From Gammaproteobacteria bacterium (lineage in GTDB: Bacteria > Pseudomonadota > Gammaproteobacteria > Arenicellales > Arenicellaceae), in contig JAUHZM010000096.1 in the NCBI GenBank assembly GCA_030426005.1, positions 1 to 9,809 of the forward strand: a stretch of DNA of 9,809 bases, written 5' to 3'. The notes under the pieces were generated by a model. That model worked only from the letters and a program-made list of their open reading frames with translations. It was not told where the DNA came from and searched no databases. Below, piece by piece: positions 1 to 6,548 of the stretch (positions within the stretch are counted from its first letter, which is position 1; each line of letters opens with the position of its first letter). The position numbers were made by a program, and so were the translations under genes.

Positions 1-26
1 ACCAAATTTTACCTTAGAGGACTTTC

Positions 27-1475
27 ATGAATATACGCAATGCTTACCGAGGTTTGTCTTTATTGACTGTGTGCGCACTGCTAATCGGGTGTGCGACGGA
101 TCCCGTGACCGGTCGGCCTACCTTAGCGCGCTCAGAGAGTTGGGAAGTCGAACAGGGTGCACGCTACCACCAGGAAATCCTTAAACAATATCAGGTGTAT
201 GAAGACCCTGAACTGCAAGCGTATGTGGACCGCATTGGCCAAAAGCTGGCAAAGCAAAGCCATCGTTCGCACCTCAAATTCACGTTCACACTGCTCGATA
301 GTCCCGAGGTAAATGCCTTCGCCTTGCCGGGCGGGTATGTGTATGTCACTCGAGGTATCATGGCTTACATGACCAAAGAGTCACACCTGGCTGGAGTGAT
401 TGGTCACGAGATCGGCCACGTTTCTGGCTTACACGGCGCTGAGCGTGCAGCGCAGCAGCCGATTGTGGCTGGTGCGACTTTGGTGGTTGGTGTGGCGACC
501 GGAAGCGGTGACTTAATGCAGGCCTCTCAGATGCTTGGTGGTGCCTTAATGAGTGGTTATGGGCGGAAGCAAGAACTCGAATCCGACGCACTCGGTGCTG
601 AGTACATTGCCAAGACTAATTACAACCCCGATGACATGATCGACGTGATCGGTATTCTGAAAAACCAGGAGTTGTTCGCACGTCAGAAAGCCGAAGAGCA
701 GGGCATTGCGTATCAGGGCTATCACGGGCTGTTTTCAACCCATCCGCGCAATGACCAACGTTTGCAACAGGTTATTCGTGAAGCCGAAAAATATCGCGAT
801 ACGGCAACACCGGAACCAGACAATGGTGAGTTCTTGCGCCTAACCAATGGCATGGCGTATGGACAAAGTGAAAGTCAGGGTATTGTGCGCGGGAATAAGT
901 TTTACCATAAAGACCTCGACCTCTATGTGGAGTTCCCGCTTGGCTGGCAAGTGATTAACCAACAAGCCGTTTTGGGCGCAGTGTCGCCAGATCGAACCAA
1001 GGTTGTACAAATGCAGATGGACAGCGTTGCACCACCAGTGAATGCCAGTGGTTATCTGCAAAGCAAATTTGGCAACGTGAGTAATAGCCAAACCGTGCCG
1101 ACCTCAGAAGATCAAGCCGTGGCCGCGGTGGCTACCCAAACCGATCCAAACACCGGTCAGCAACGCAGTCAGCTCGTTGGGCTGGTAACGCGTGGTGGTC
1201 AGGCGTTTGTGGTCTCAGCCGCAGGTAAGACCTACTTGCCGGATCAGGAGTTTCTGAGCGTTACCAAAAGTATTCGTCGGCTGACCAAGGCTGAACTTCC
1301 ATTAGCGAAAGGCCGAGAAATCAAATTGATCACCGCTAAGCGTGGTGACACCATCGCCTCACTCGCGGCGCAGTCGAATCTGGACGAGTACGCTGAAGAG
1401 CAAATTCGCCTGATCAATAATCTTTACCCGAATGGCGAACCACAAGCAGGGCAGCCGATTAAGATTATCAAATAA
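27..1475 (+). CDS. M48-family zinc metalloprotease, predicted lipoprotein
   Basis: This 482-residue protein is a predicted periplasmic, membrane-anchored zinc endopeptidase of the M48 (Ste24/BepA-like) family, a group linked to envelope protein quality control. The N-terminus has a short hydrophobic stretch ending in a lipobox (LIGC, Cys22). The zinc motif HEIGH is at 127-131, with Glu128 as catalytic residue. The third ligand is probably Glu183 in ELESD (183-187), with Asp187 matching the second acidic residue, and STHP with His239 matches the conserved downstream His of BepA-like proteases. After about residue 260 there is no TPR array; instead there is a long unassigned region and a C-terminal stretch (about 430-480, containing KRGDTIASLA) that resembles a LysM-like fold. 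AGAGG at 16-20 lies 6 nt before the ATG and supports the start. The gene converges on the signal peptidase gene with a 5-nt gap. Family assignment is secure; substrate is unknown. Confidence 0.93.
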   Translation: MNIRNAYRGLSLLTVCALLIGCATDPVTGRPTLARSESWEVEQGARYHQEILKQYQVYEDPELQAYVDRIGQKLAKQSHRSHLKFTFTLLDSPEVNAFALPGGYVYVTRGIMAYMTKESHLAGVIGHEIGHVSGLHGAERAAQQPIVAGATLVVGVATGSGDLMQASQMLGGALMSGYGRKQELESDALGAEYIAKTNYNPDDMIDVIGILKNQELFARQKAEEQGIAYQGYHGLFSTHPRNDQRLQQVIREAEKYRDTATPEPDNGEFLRLTNGMAYGQSESQGIVRGNKFYHKDLDLYVEFPLGWQVINQQAVLGAVSPDRTKVVQMQMDSVAPPVNASGYLQSKFGNVSNSQTVPTSEDQAVAAVATQTDPNTGQQRSQLVGLVTRGGQAFVVSAAGKTYLPDQEFLSVTKSIRRLTKAELPLAKGREIKLITAKRGDTIASLAAQSNLDEYAEEQIRLINNLYPNGEPQAGQPIKIIK

Positions 1476-1480
1476 CTGAC

Positions 1481-2047
1481 TTACTCCCCGTGTTTCACGG
1501 GGCCAGTATTATCGTGCTCTGATCGCCATACATAGCTCACTTTGGCAATGACGTGGTTGCGTGGTACAAAGCCCCAACTGCGGCTGTCGGCGCTGTTGTC
1601 ACGGTTGTCACCCAGCACCAGGTATTGGCCGTCGGGTACTTTCCATACGCCACCGCGTCGAGAACGGATCGCAGACAGGTATTGAGTGTATGGTTCCTTG
1701 ATTAACTCACCATTACACCAAACCTGCATTCCAACTATTTTAATCGTGTCGCCAGGTAGGCCGATGACGCGCTTAATGTAGATTTGGTTTGCTTGACGAG
1801 GATGACGAAAGGAAATCACATCGCCATACATTGGCCCAGAATCTCGATACGCAAAGGTGCTGGCAAATATATAGTCGTTAAGTTGTAAAGTTGGCGCCAT
1901 GCTGCTGGCAGGAATCCGATAGACGACAAAGCCGAATATACGTGCGCGTGGATCGGCACTGGCGGTGTTGCTGGGATTTATCACATAAAGCCCGATCGCG
2001 ATTAGGGCGATAAGGAAAACACCAGCGAGTACGACTCTTCTTAGCAT
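1481..2047 (-). CDS. lepB: Signal peptidase I (LepB/S26 family), short form
   Basis: This 188-residue membrane serine protease would remove signal peptides from exported proteins at the outer face of the inner membrane. One transmembrane segment spans about residues 5-23. The catalytic serine motif SMAPT gives Ser49, and the IKRVIGLPGD box gives the general-base Lys92. The Gly-Asp-Asn-Arg-Asp box with the following DSRSWGFV is at 146-161. E. coli LepB has two membrane segments and 324 residues, so this is a compact one-span form, as found in many bacteria; it may be the sole enzyme or a paralogue. The ATG at 2047 has no clear Shine-Dalgarno site, but the hydrophobic segment starts right after it and no better start is seen. 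Its 3' end lies 5 nt from the convergent M48 protease gene. It is on the same strand as the copper block but separated from copB by 127 nt. Confidence 0.93.
   Translation of the reverse strand: MLRRVVLAGVFLIALIAIGLYVINPSNTASADPRARIFGFVVYRIPASSMAPTLQLNDYIFASTFAYRDSGPMYGDVISFRHPRQANQIYIKRVIGLPGDTIKIVGMQVWCNGELIKEPYTQYLSAIRSRRGGVWKVPDGQYLVLGDNRDNSADSRSWGFVPRNHVIAKVSYVWRSEHDNTGPVKHGE
1486..1502. terminator. GC-rich hairpin at convergent gene ends
   Basis: CCCCGTG and CACGGGG form a perfect 7-bp stem with a TTT loop. It sits inside the last codons of lepB and just after the stop of the M48 protease gene, where a bidirectional terminator would be expected. Neither strand shows a good T-tract directly after the stem, so intrinsic termination is only possible, not shown. 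Confidence 0.35.
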
Positions 2048-2116
2048 CTTGAATAATGGGCGTTCGATTGACAGTAGTATTGTGTTCCAGCAGTTATCGA
2101 GCAGTCAATTCATAGC

Positions 2117-2159
2117 ATGCTGGTCGACGTACCGACGATCAGCATAAATCGTCGGTACG
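2117..2159. repeat. Strong inverted repeat with a competing second hairpin between copB and lepB
   Basis: CGTACCGACGAT (2128-2139) and ATCGTCGGTACG (2148-2159) form a perfect 12-bp stem with an 8-nt loop, starting 15 nt after the copB stop. A second pairing joins ATGCTGGTCG (2117-2126) to CGATCAGCAT (2136-2145), with nine Watson-Crick pairs and one G-T. It shares bases 2136-2139 with the first, so the two exclude each other. No T-run follows on the minus strand, so this is not a classic intrinsic terminator. It could end the copper transcript with help, protect its 3' end, or bind a protein. Confidence 0.6.
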
Positions 2160-2174
2160 CGAATTGGCAATGTC

Positions 2175-2897
2175 CTAAAACCAGGAATGAATTCCCAGCA
2201 TCAGCGAGACATCACCAGACGACTCACCATCGGCTTTTTTATAGCGACGGGTGGTGCCGAAACTTTGTTTGGCGGTGATGCCAACAAAGGGCTGGAATTT
2301 GCGATTGCCCTTGTGTTCGTAACCTAGTCGCAGGCCAAACTCCACCTCGGCCAAGCCAGAACCTTCACCGTAGACCTCATTGCTGCGCCCATTGGCGACG
2401 ATATCCAGTTCGGGTGTTAATACCCATTCCTGGGTGAGCATTAGTTCGCGCTCGAGTTCGATAAGCAATTGCGAGCTCGACTCCTCGCCGACAAACACTC
2501 GCGCATCGACTTCAATAAAATAGGGTGCGGTGCCAATAAAACCGTACGAAACCCAGTTGCGTGCGCGGTTCAATGTGTCAGGTTTGAGATCGTGACGAAT
2601 TCCGAACTGTTGGTCCCAGTAGGCGCTGACAGCGTGGCTGTAGACCAATTCGATGTTCGCGGATTCAACCTCGGAGTCGGCTAGCTCGCCTGAAGTTTTG
2701 AGCCAGAACTTACTGAGGTCGCGCCCGTACCAGGCATCGATATCCCATTCGAGTACGCCCTCGCCGTGTTCTTCCAGATATTCGAATTCTGACATGACTT
2801 TGCTTAGCCAGGGGTCGTCATTGAACATCGCTAGGGCTTGGTTTGGAACCACACTACACAGCAATAGAACGAGGCTGATCTTGATTTTATATGTCAT
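2175..2897 (-). CDS. copB: Copper resistance protein B, outer-membrane beta-barrel
   Basis: This 240-residue protein belongs to the CopB/PcoB family of outer-membrane proteins, which accompany CopA in periplasmic copper resistance. A signal peptide (residues 1-23, ending AQ/ALA-type: QALA) precedes mature MFNDDPW. The body is an array of alternating amphipathic strands with family-like segments (DAWYGRDLSKFWLKTSGE, ELVYSHAVSAYWDQQFGIRHDL, SGLAEVEFGLRLGYE), and the final residue is Phe, as usual for barrel assembly. The Met/His-rich N-terminal section found in many CopB proteins is absent, so any copper binding must come from other residues. I chose the ATG at 2897 because GGGAG at 2905-2909 stands 7 nt before it and the signal peptide begins there. 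A longer reading frame to 2975 would overlap copA and has no such support; ATG at 2903 is too close to the site. It starts 11 nt after the copA stop and is the last gene of the copper block. Confidence 0.9.
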   Translation of the reverse strand: MTYKIKISLVLLLCSVVPNQALAMFNDDPWLSKVMSEFEYLEEHGEGVLEWDIDAWYGRDLSKFWLKTSGELADSEVESANIELVYSHAVSAYWDQQFGIRHDLKPDTLNRARNWVSYGFIGTAPYFIEVDARVFVGEESSSQLLIELERELMLTQEWVLTPELDIVANGRSNEVYGEGSGLAEVEFGLRLGYEHKGNRKFQPFVGITAKQSFGTTRRYKKADGESSGDVSLMLGIHSWF

Positions 2898-2904
2898 TCT
2901 CATA

Positions 2905-2909
2905 CTCCC
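2905..2909 (-). promoter_or_regulatory. Shine-Dalgarno site deciding the copB start
   Basis: GGGAG on the minus strand begins on the last base of the copA stop codon (TAG, 2909-2911) and lies 7 nt before ATG 2897. It favours 2897 over the frame's upstream starts and suggests that copB translation is coupled to copA. Confidence 0.6.
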
Positions 2910-4828
2910 TAGCTGATGTGTACCGCGCGAAACATGCTCGGCATATGGTAAAGCAGATGGCAGTGGTAAGCCCATTTGCCAATGGCATCGGCGGTGACCA
3001 AGTAGCTTATTTTTGATCCCGGCTGCACGATCACGGTGTGTTTGCGCGGGATGTATTGCGCGTCGCCGGTTTCAAGGTCACTCCAAACTCCGTGTAAATG
3101 CATTGGGTGATTCATCATGGTGTTATTAACCAGTGTGATGCGTACTCGCTCACCGTATTTGAGCTGCAACGGCTCGGCGTCAGCAAACTTAATGCCATTG
3201 ATTGACCACATGTAACGACTCATATTGCCAGTGAGATGCAGCTCTATCTCACACGCTGGTTCGCGCGGATCCGGAGTCCGATTCAGGTTCACCAGGTCGG
3301 CGTATGTCAGAACACGGCGACCATTGTTACGTAAACCAACGCCGGGATCATCCAGCCGATATTGGGCACCTTCGGCCAGCATGTCGATGTGTGGCCCCAT
3401 TTTGATTTGTTTGAAATTGGGTGCTTTGGCGGTGCCATAGCCCGCTTTGCCGGTGGCAAACTCCTGAATGATGCGAGCTTGATCACTGGCGCTTGGTAGC
3501 TCGCAGTGCCCCATAGCGGCATGTTCTGGCGTACAGCTTGAGACCGGTTTAGGCATTTCGCAATGGCCCATGGCAGCATGCTCTTCTGTACAGCTCATTG
3601 CAGGGTCGCTGCTGGTGTCTGGCAACTCACAATGACCCATCGCAGCGTGCTCCGGTGTACAGCCAGTGCTCGACATCGCATGATTGTTGCCGTGTGCCAT
3701 GCCCATGTCGACGTGACTCAACAGGGGCGAACCATCCATCTCGGGCACCTCAGGAATGAGGTTCGGATTTGGCGTCAGGGTGCCTCGTGCGTATCCTGAG
3801 CGGTCGATGGCCTGACAAAACAGCGTGTAAGCCTGATCTGACGCCGGCTCGACAATCACGTCGTAGGTTTCAGCCACACCAATGCGAAACTCATCGACGC
3901 TCACAGGTTGCACGTACTGACCGTCGGCGGCGACGACGGTCATTTTGAGACCTGGAATCCGCACATCGAAAAAGGTCATAGCGGCGGCATTAATAACCCG
4001 CAGCAGAATTTTTTCACCCGGTTTGAACTGGCCTACCCAACCGGAAGCTGGTGTCTGCCCGTTCATTAAGAAGGTGTAGGTGCGGCCGGTGACATCCGAT
4101 AGATCGGAGTCAGACATACGCATTTCATTCCACATCGCACGCTGGCGAAGCGCATCGGCTAAGCCTTTGGTGCCAACATCGCGCGCTAGATCTGACAGCG
4201 TGCGTTCATCAATATTGTAGATGTGTGGCATCTTCTTGAGGTTGGCGTAGATGTCTAGCGGGTCCGCATCACTCCAGTCAGAGAGCATGATCACATGCTC
4301 GCGGTCATAACTGTACGGTGCTGGTTCGCGTGGTTCGATGATAATCGCCCCGTACATGCCTTGTTGCTCCTGAAAACCGGAATGACTGTGGTACCAGTAG
4401 GTGCCGCTTTGATTGACGTCGAACTGGTAGCGAAACGTGGTGCCGGGTTTAATGCCACCGAAGCTTAGACCGGGCACACCATCCATATTGGTTGGCAGGA
4501 TGATGCCATGCCAATGGATCGAGCTGTCGACCGCCAAATTATTGCGTACGTCCAGCGTTACCCGGTCGCCTTCCTTCCAGCGTAAGATTGGCGACGGAAT
4601 ACTGTCGTTCACCGCAACCGCTTGTTTGTTGGTGCCAGTAAAGTTGACTTGGTGGTAGCCGATGTTTAATTGAAACTGTGCGCCGCTGAGCTCTGGTGCT
4701 GATTGATAAAACCGTGCGGCCGGACTGGCGGCGGCACTAACACGCCCGCTGCCCAGCATGCTTAATGCTGTGGTTGACGCGATTCCGGTGACGAATCGGC
4801 GTCGGGATAATGAAAATGGGTTACTCAT
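2909..4828 (-). CDS. copA: Multicopper oxidase CopA, Tat-exported copper resistance protein
   Basis: This 639-residue periplasmic multicopper oxidase would oxidise Cu(I) to the less harmful Cu(II) and bind copper. The N-terminus is a Tat signal (SRRRFVTG, 8-15, then a hydrophobic run to an Ala-rich cleavage zone near 33). All four copper-ligand clusters of the family are visible: HWHG (105-108), WYHSHS (145-150), HPMHLHG (574-580) and HCHLLYHM (622-629); the last supplies the type 1 Cys623 and Met629. Between the second and third cupredoxin domains (about 365-450) is a Met/His/Cys-rich insert with three copies of a CTPEHAAMGHCELP-like unit. AGGAG at 4834-4838, 5 nt before the ATG, supports the start. 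It lies 43 nt after the small Cys/His gene and 11 nt before copB. The name follows Pseudomonas/PcoA usage and is distinct from the CopA ATPase also in this block. Confidence 0.96.
   Translation of the reverse strand: MSNPFSLSRRRFVTGIASTTALSMLGSGRVSAAASPAARFYQSAPELSGAQFQLNIGYHQVNFTGTNKQAVAVNDSIPSPILRWKEGDRVTLDVRNNLAVDSSIHWHGIILPTNMDGVPGLSFGGIKPGTTFRYQFDVNQSGTYWYHSHSGFQEQQGMYGAIIIEPREPAPYSYDREHVIMLSDWSDADPLDIYANLKKMPHIYNIDERTLSDLARDVGTKGLADALRQRAMWNEMRMSDSDLSDVTGRTYTFLMNGQTPASGWVGQFKPGEKILLRVINAAAMTFFDVRIPGLKMTVVAADGQYVQPVSVDEFRIGVAETYDVIVEPASDQAYTLFCQAIDRSGYARGTLTPNPNLIPEVPEMDGSPLLSHVDMGMAHGNNHAMSSTGCTPEHAAMGHCELPDTSSDPAMSCTEEHAAMGHCEMPKPVSSCTPEHAAMGHCELPSASDQARIIQEFATGKAGYGTAKAPNFKQIKMGPHIDMLAEGAQYRLDDPGVGLRNNGRRVLTYADLVNLNRTPDPREPACEIELHLTGNMSRYMWSINGIKFADAEPLQLKYGERVRITLVNNTMMNHPMHLHGVWSDLETGDAQYIPRKHTVIVQPGSKISYLVTADAIGKWAYHCHLLYHMPSMFRAVHIS
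3494..3661 (-). repeat. Threefold Cys/His/Met peptide repeat within CopA
   Basis: Residues 390-403, 413-426 and 432-445 of CopA read CTPEHAAMGHCELP, CTEEHAAMGHCEMP and CTPEHAAMGHCELP. They are separated by 9 and 5 residues of Ser/Asp/Pro-rich linker. Each unit has two Cys, two His and at least one Met, all plausible Cu(I) ligands. The DNA copies differ at many third positions (for example His, Ala and Cys codons vary), while the peptide hardly changes, which points to selection on the peptide. A preceding stretch, MGMAHGNNHAM (375-385), is also Met/His-rich. Confidence 0.9.
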
Positions 4829-4840
4829 GGTATCTCCTAA

Positions 4841-4852
4841 TAAATCGATTTA
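4841..4852. repeat. 12-bp palindrome upstream of copA
   Basis: TAAATCGATTTA is a perfect palindrome in the 43-nt gap before copA, ending just upstream of its Shine-Dalgarno site. It may be chance in an AT-rich gap, a small operator, or a weak hairpin. No -35/-10 pair with good spacing was recognised beside it. Confidence 0.3.
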
Positions 4853-4871
4853 ACGGATTTGGGTTTAGGGG

Positions 4872-5240
4872 TTACCACTTGGGCGGATGCGGCTCCATAA
4901 CGGTGAGAAATGAGATTAAACGTGGAAGGGACTCCCTATGAGTCGCCATGGGTTGCGTGTCTGGTGCTAGCTTATACACCGTCTCTGTGATGGCCTGGGT
5001 CATCACTGAACAGAAAATGTCGCAACTGCTTAACGTTGATGTCGTTGGTCCGCTTTGGTGACAATCCATCTTCGCCATCTCTGGGGTTGTCTTGAGGTGA
5101 ACAAGCTCAGTCGCTGTGTTCGAGACCTTAGAGAGCATGGGGAAAGCATGCGCAGTGGAGACACTGGTCGCCACCAAATAACACAACATCACGACCAGCG
5201 CGATGCGGGTTTGAGCGTGGTTGTCGGGGCGAGTCAGCAT
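4872..5240 (-). CDS. Small exported Cys/His protein of the copper operon, unknown family
   Basis: I do not recognise a named family for this 122-residue protein. A signal peptide is clear: a charged N-terminus (MLTRPDNHAQTR), a hydrophobic core (about 13-25) and an STAHA cleavage zone near 28-32. The mature part carries MDCH (58-61), then CDIFCSVM (73-80, a Cx3C pair), a second His/Met-containing section and the end PHPPKW. Three cysteines with nearby His and Met suggest a small periplasmic copper binder, as several unnamed or CopL/DUF2946-like proteins in copper loci are, but this is inference from context and composition. It lies 32 nt after the DUF411 gene and 43 nt before copA, all on one strand. 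No Shine-Dalgarno site is seen before ATG 5240; the signal peptide still supports that start. Translation may depend on the upstream gene. Confidence 0.75.
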   Translation of the reverse strand: MLTRPDNHAQTRIALVVMLCYLVATSVSTAHAFPMLSKVSNTATELVHLKTTPEMAKMDCHQSGPTTSTLSSCDIFCSVMTQAITETVYKLAPDTQPMATHRESLPRLISFLTVMEPHPPKW

Positions 5241-5272
5241 GTCGTAATTAAAGCGCGTTGAGTTAGGTTGGC

Positions 5273-5761
5273 TTACTTGGTTTCAGGCTGGTTGACGTGA
5301 GCGTATACCACGCTGCTGCCGTCGGCATTGAGTTGTAAGACCTGATAATAGTCACGTCGATCACCGACTTCCATGCCGGGGCTGCCGATCGGCATACCCG
5401 GTACCGACAAGCCGATGGCACCTGCCGGAGGACTGGCCAAGAATTGCTTTACATATTCGGCAGGCACATGGCCCTCAAACACATAGCTTTGTTCTTCTAC
5501 CACCACGACACCCGTGTGGCAGGACCGATAGCGCCCCTCAATCTGATATTGCGATTTGATCGGTGACAAATCGTTAAGCTCGATCACATCGCTGGCTAAC
5601 TCGTTGTCAGTTAGGTGGTCGACCCATTTGCTACAACACTGGCAACTCGGCGTCTTGTAAACGGTCATTTTAGCGAGTTCCGCCTGGACAGGCTGGGCGC
5701 TCACGGCCCAACAAAGGAGAGCTAGGCAAATTAGTGTTTTGTGAGTCATGTGTTTAATCAT
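5273..5761 (-). CDS. DUF411-family periplasmic metal-binding protein
   Basis: This 162-residue protein belongs to the DUF411 family, common in copper resistance loci and thought to bind copper in the periplasm; the exact role is not settled. A signal peptide covers about residues 1-27 (core LICLALLCWAVSA, cleavage near VQA). The mature N-terminus has the thioredoxin-like motif TPSCQCCSKW with Cys40, Cys42 and Cys43. Further conserved family motifs follow: SCHT (80-83), EGHVPA (96-101) and VPGMPIGSPGMEVG (120-133). AAGGGGA (5768-5774) stands 6 nt before ATG 5761. That start overlaps the end of the regulator gene in ATGATTAA (8 nt), which suggests coupled translation. An in-frame ATG at 5785 also has an AAGGG upstream and would add eight residues; it cannot be excluded. 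Confidence 0.92.
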   Translation of the reverse strand: MIKHMTHKTLICLALLCWAVSAQPVQAELAKMTVYKTPSCQCCSKWVDHLTDNELASDVIELNDLSPIKSQYQIEGRYRSCHTGVVVVEEQSYVFEGHVPAEYVKQFLASPPAGAIGLSVPGMPIGSPGMEVGDRRDYYQVLQLNADGSSVVYAHVNQPETK

Positions 5762-6173
5762 TAGATTTCCCCTTACTCGGAGCATGTTTTAACCCTTCAA
5801 TAATAGGGCATACCTCGGACTCGCTGCTCTGAACACAGGCATCGAGCATTTGGGTCAGATCCCGTTTGAGTTGCTGTAACTCCTGCAGATTTTCTTCAAT
5901 GGCTGTTAGCTTCTCAGCAACCAAGGCCCGCGCTGGCGGCTTGGGCGCCGCATTACTGCGATCCAGATCAATGAGCAGCTTGATCTCATCCAGCGTAAAC
6001 TGCATACGCTGCGCACGCTTAATAAACTGGATGCGAACTATATCATTGTTGCTGTACTTACGACGTCCAGCCGCTGTTTTAGCGACAGGTGGAATTAGTT
6101 TTATTTTTTCGTAATAGCGCAGCGTGTGTGGACTGATCCCCAGTTGGCTGGCTGCGTCACTGATGCTTGTCAT
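5754..6173 (-). CDS. MerR-family heavy-metal-responsive regulator (CueR-like)
   Basis: This 139-residue regulator has the layout of the MerR metal sensors. The winged helix-turn-helix is at about 1-70 (SISDAASQLGISPHTLRYYEK, with the conserved Arg-Tyr-Tyr-Glu), followed by a dimerisation coiled coil at about 80-112 and a metal-binding loop with Cys113 and Cys122 (CVQSSESEVCPII). Such proteins sit on overlong promoters and untwist them when metal binds. The likely target is the promoter at 8840-8870, which drives the block that contains this gene. Copper is inferred from the neighbours. The loop is Cx8C, as in MerR, rather than Cx7C as in CueR, and Lys78 falls where CueR has Ser77 in an ungapped alignment, so specificity is not proven. 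I chose ATG 6173 because GGGAG (6179-6183) stands 5 nt before it and the usual MerR N-terminus starts there; an upstream GTG at 6197 would overlap the cupredoxin gene. Confidence 0.92.
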   Translation of the reverse strand: MTSISDAASQLGISPHTLRYYEKIKLIPPVAKTAAGRRKYSNNDIVRIQFIKRAQRMQFTLDEIKLLIDLDRSNAAPKPPARALVAEKLTAIEENLQELQQLKRDLTQMLDACVQSSESEVCPIIEGLKHAPSKGKSND

Positions 6174-6186
6174 ACGCACTCCCGAG

Positions 6187-6540
6187 TTATTCGACACTTA
6201 AGATGCCACGATACATCTGCATTTGGCAATGAAACGTGTATTCCCCCGGTGTGAGCGGTGGAATCTCAATACTGGTCGCCTGCTGCACAGCTAGGTTTGA
6301 CTGTATATCCAGGTCAGGGAATAAAACCCTATCAGCGCAGGGTGAGGCATCATCGCGAACAAATGTGAGTGTCACTGGTTGATGCGCAGGAACTCGAATA
6401 TGGGCCGGTGTATAGCTGCCATTCGCAACACGAATTTGTACCTTGCCTTCCTGACTCGAATGCACTGTCGGTGTTCGCCACCAGAACCACCAGGCGATCA
6501 ATACCATTAAGCCGATACCAATCACGTTGATAAATAACAT
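6187..6540 (-). CDS. Membrane-anchored cupredoxin-like copper-binding protein
   Basis: This 117-residue protein has one N-terminal transmembrane anchor (about 3-21, rich in Trp) and a periplasmic cupredoxin-like domain from about 33. Family-type segments are VANGSYTPAHIRVPAHQPVTL (the beta strands with His47 and His53), SPCADRVLFPDL (Cys68) and PPLTPGEYTFHCQMQMYRG (His104, Cys105, Met107, Met109). The arrangement differs from azurin or plastocyanin, where a His separates the Cys and Met ligands in the last loop; a spare Cys near the FPD motif and two Met residues are present instead. A copper-binding or transfer role beside the exporter is likely but inferred. The start ATG 6540 has TAGGAG (6546-6551) upstream, overlapping the stop of the ATPase gene 8 nt away, and the regulator gene begins 13 nt after its own stop. 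Confidence 0.85.
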   Translation of the reverse strand: MLFINVIGIGLMVLIAWWFWWRTPTVHSSQEGKVQIRVANGSYTPAHIRVPAHQPVTLTFVRDDASPCADRVLFPDLDIQSNLAVQQATSIEIPPLTPGEYTFHCQMQMYRGILSVE

Positions 6541-6548
6541 AAGCGCTC

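Noticed and set aside
2048..2116. A sigma-70 promoter for lepB (TTGACT on the minus strand at 2103-2108)
   Set aside because: The best -10 candidate (AATACT) is 21 bp away, too far for a confident call; the dyad needed for MerR control is missing there.
2898..2975. Longer copB frame starting at 2975
   Set aside because: It would overlap copA codons for the HCHLLYHM motif and puts 26 non-hydrophobic residues before the signal peptide; GGGAG at 2905-2909 fits ATG 2897.
3494..3661. CRISPR-like or satellite array from the threefold repeat
   Set aside because: The DNA copies differ at many third codon positions and are in frame inside copA; it is a peptide repeat.
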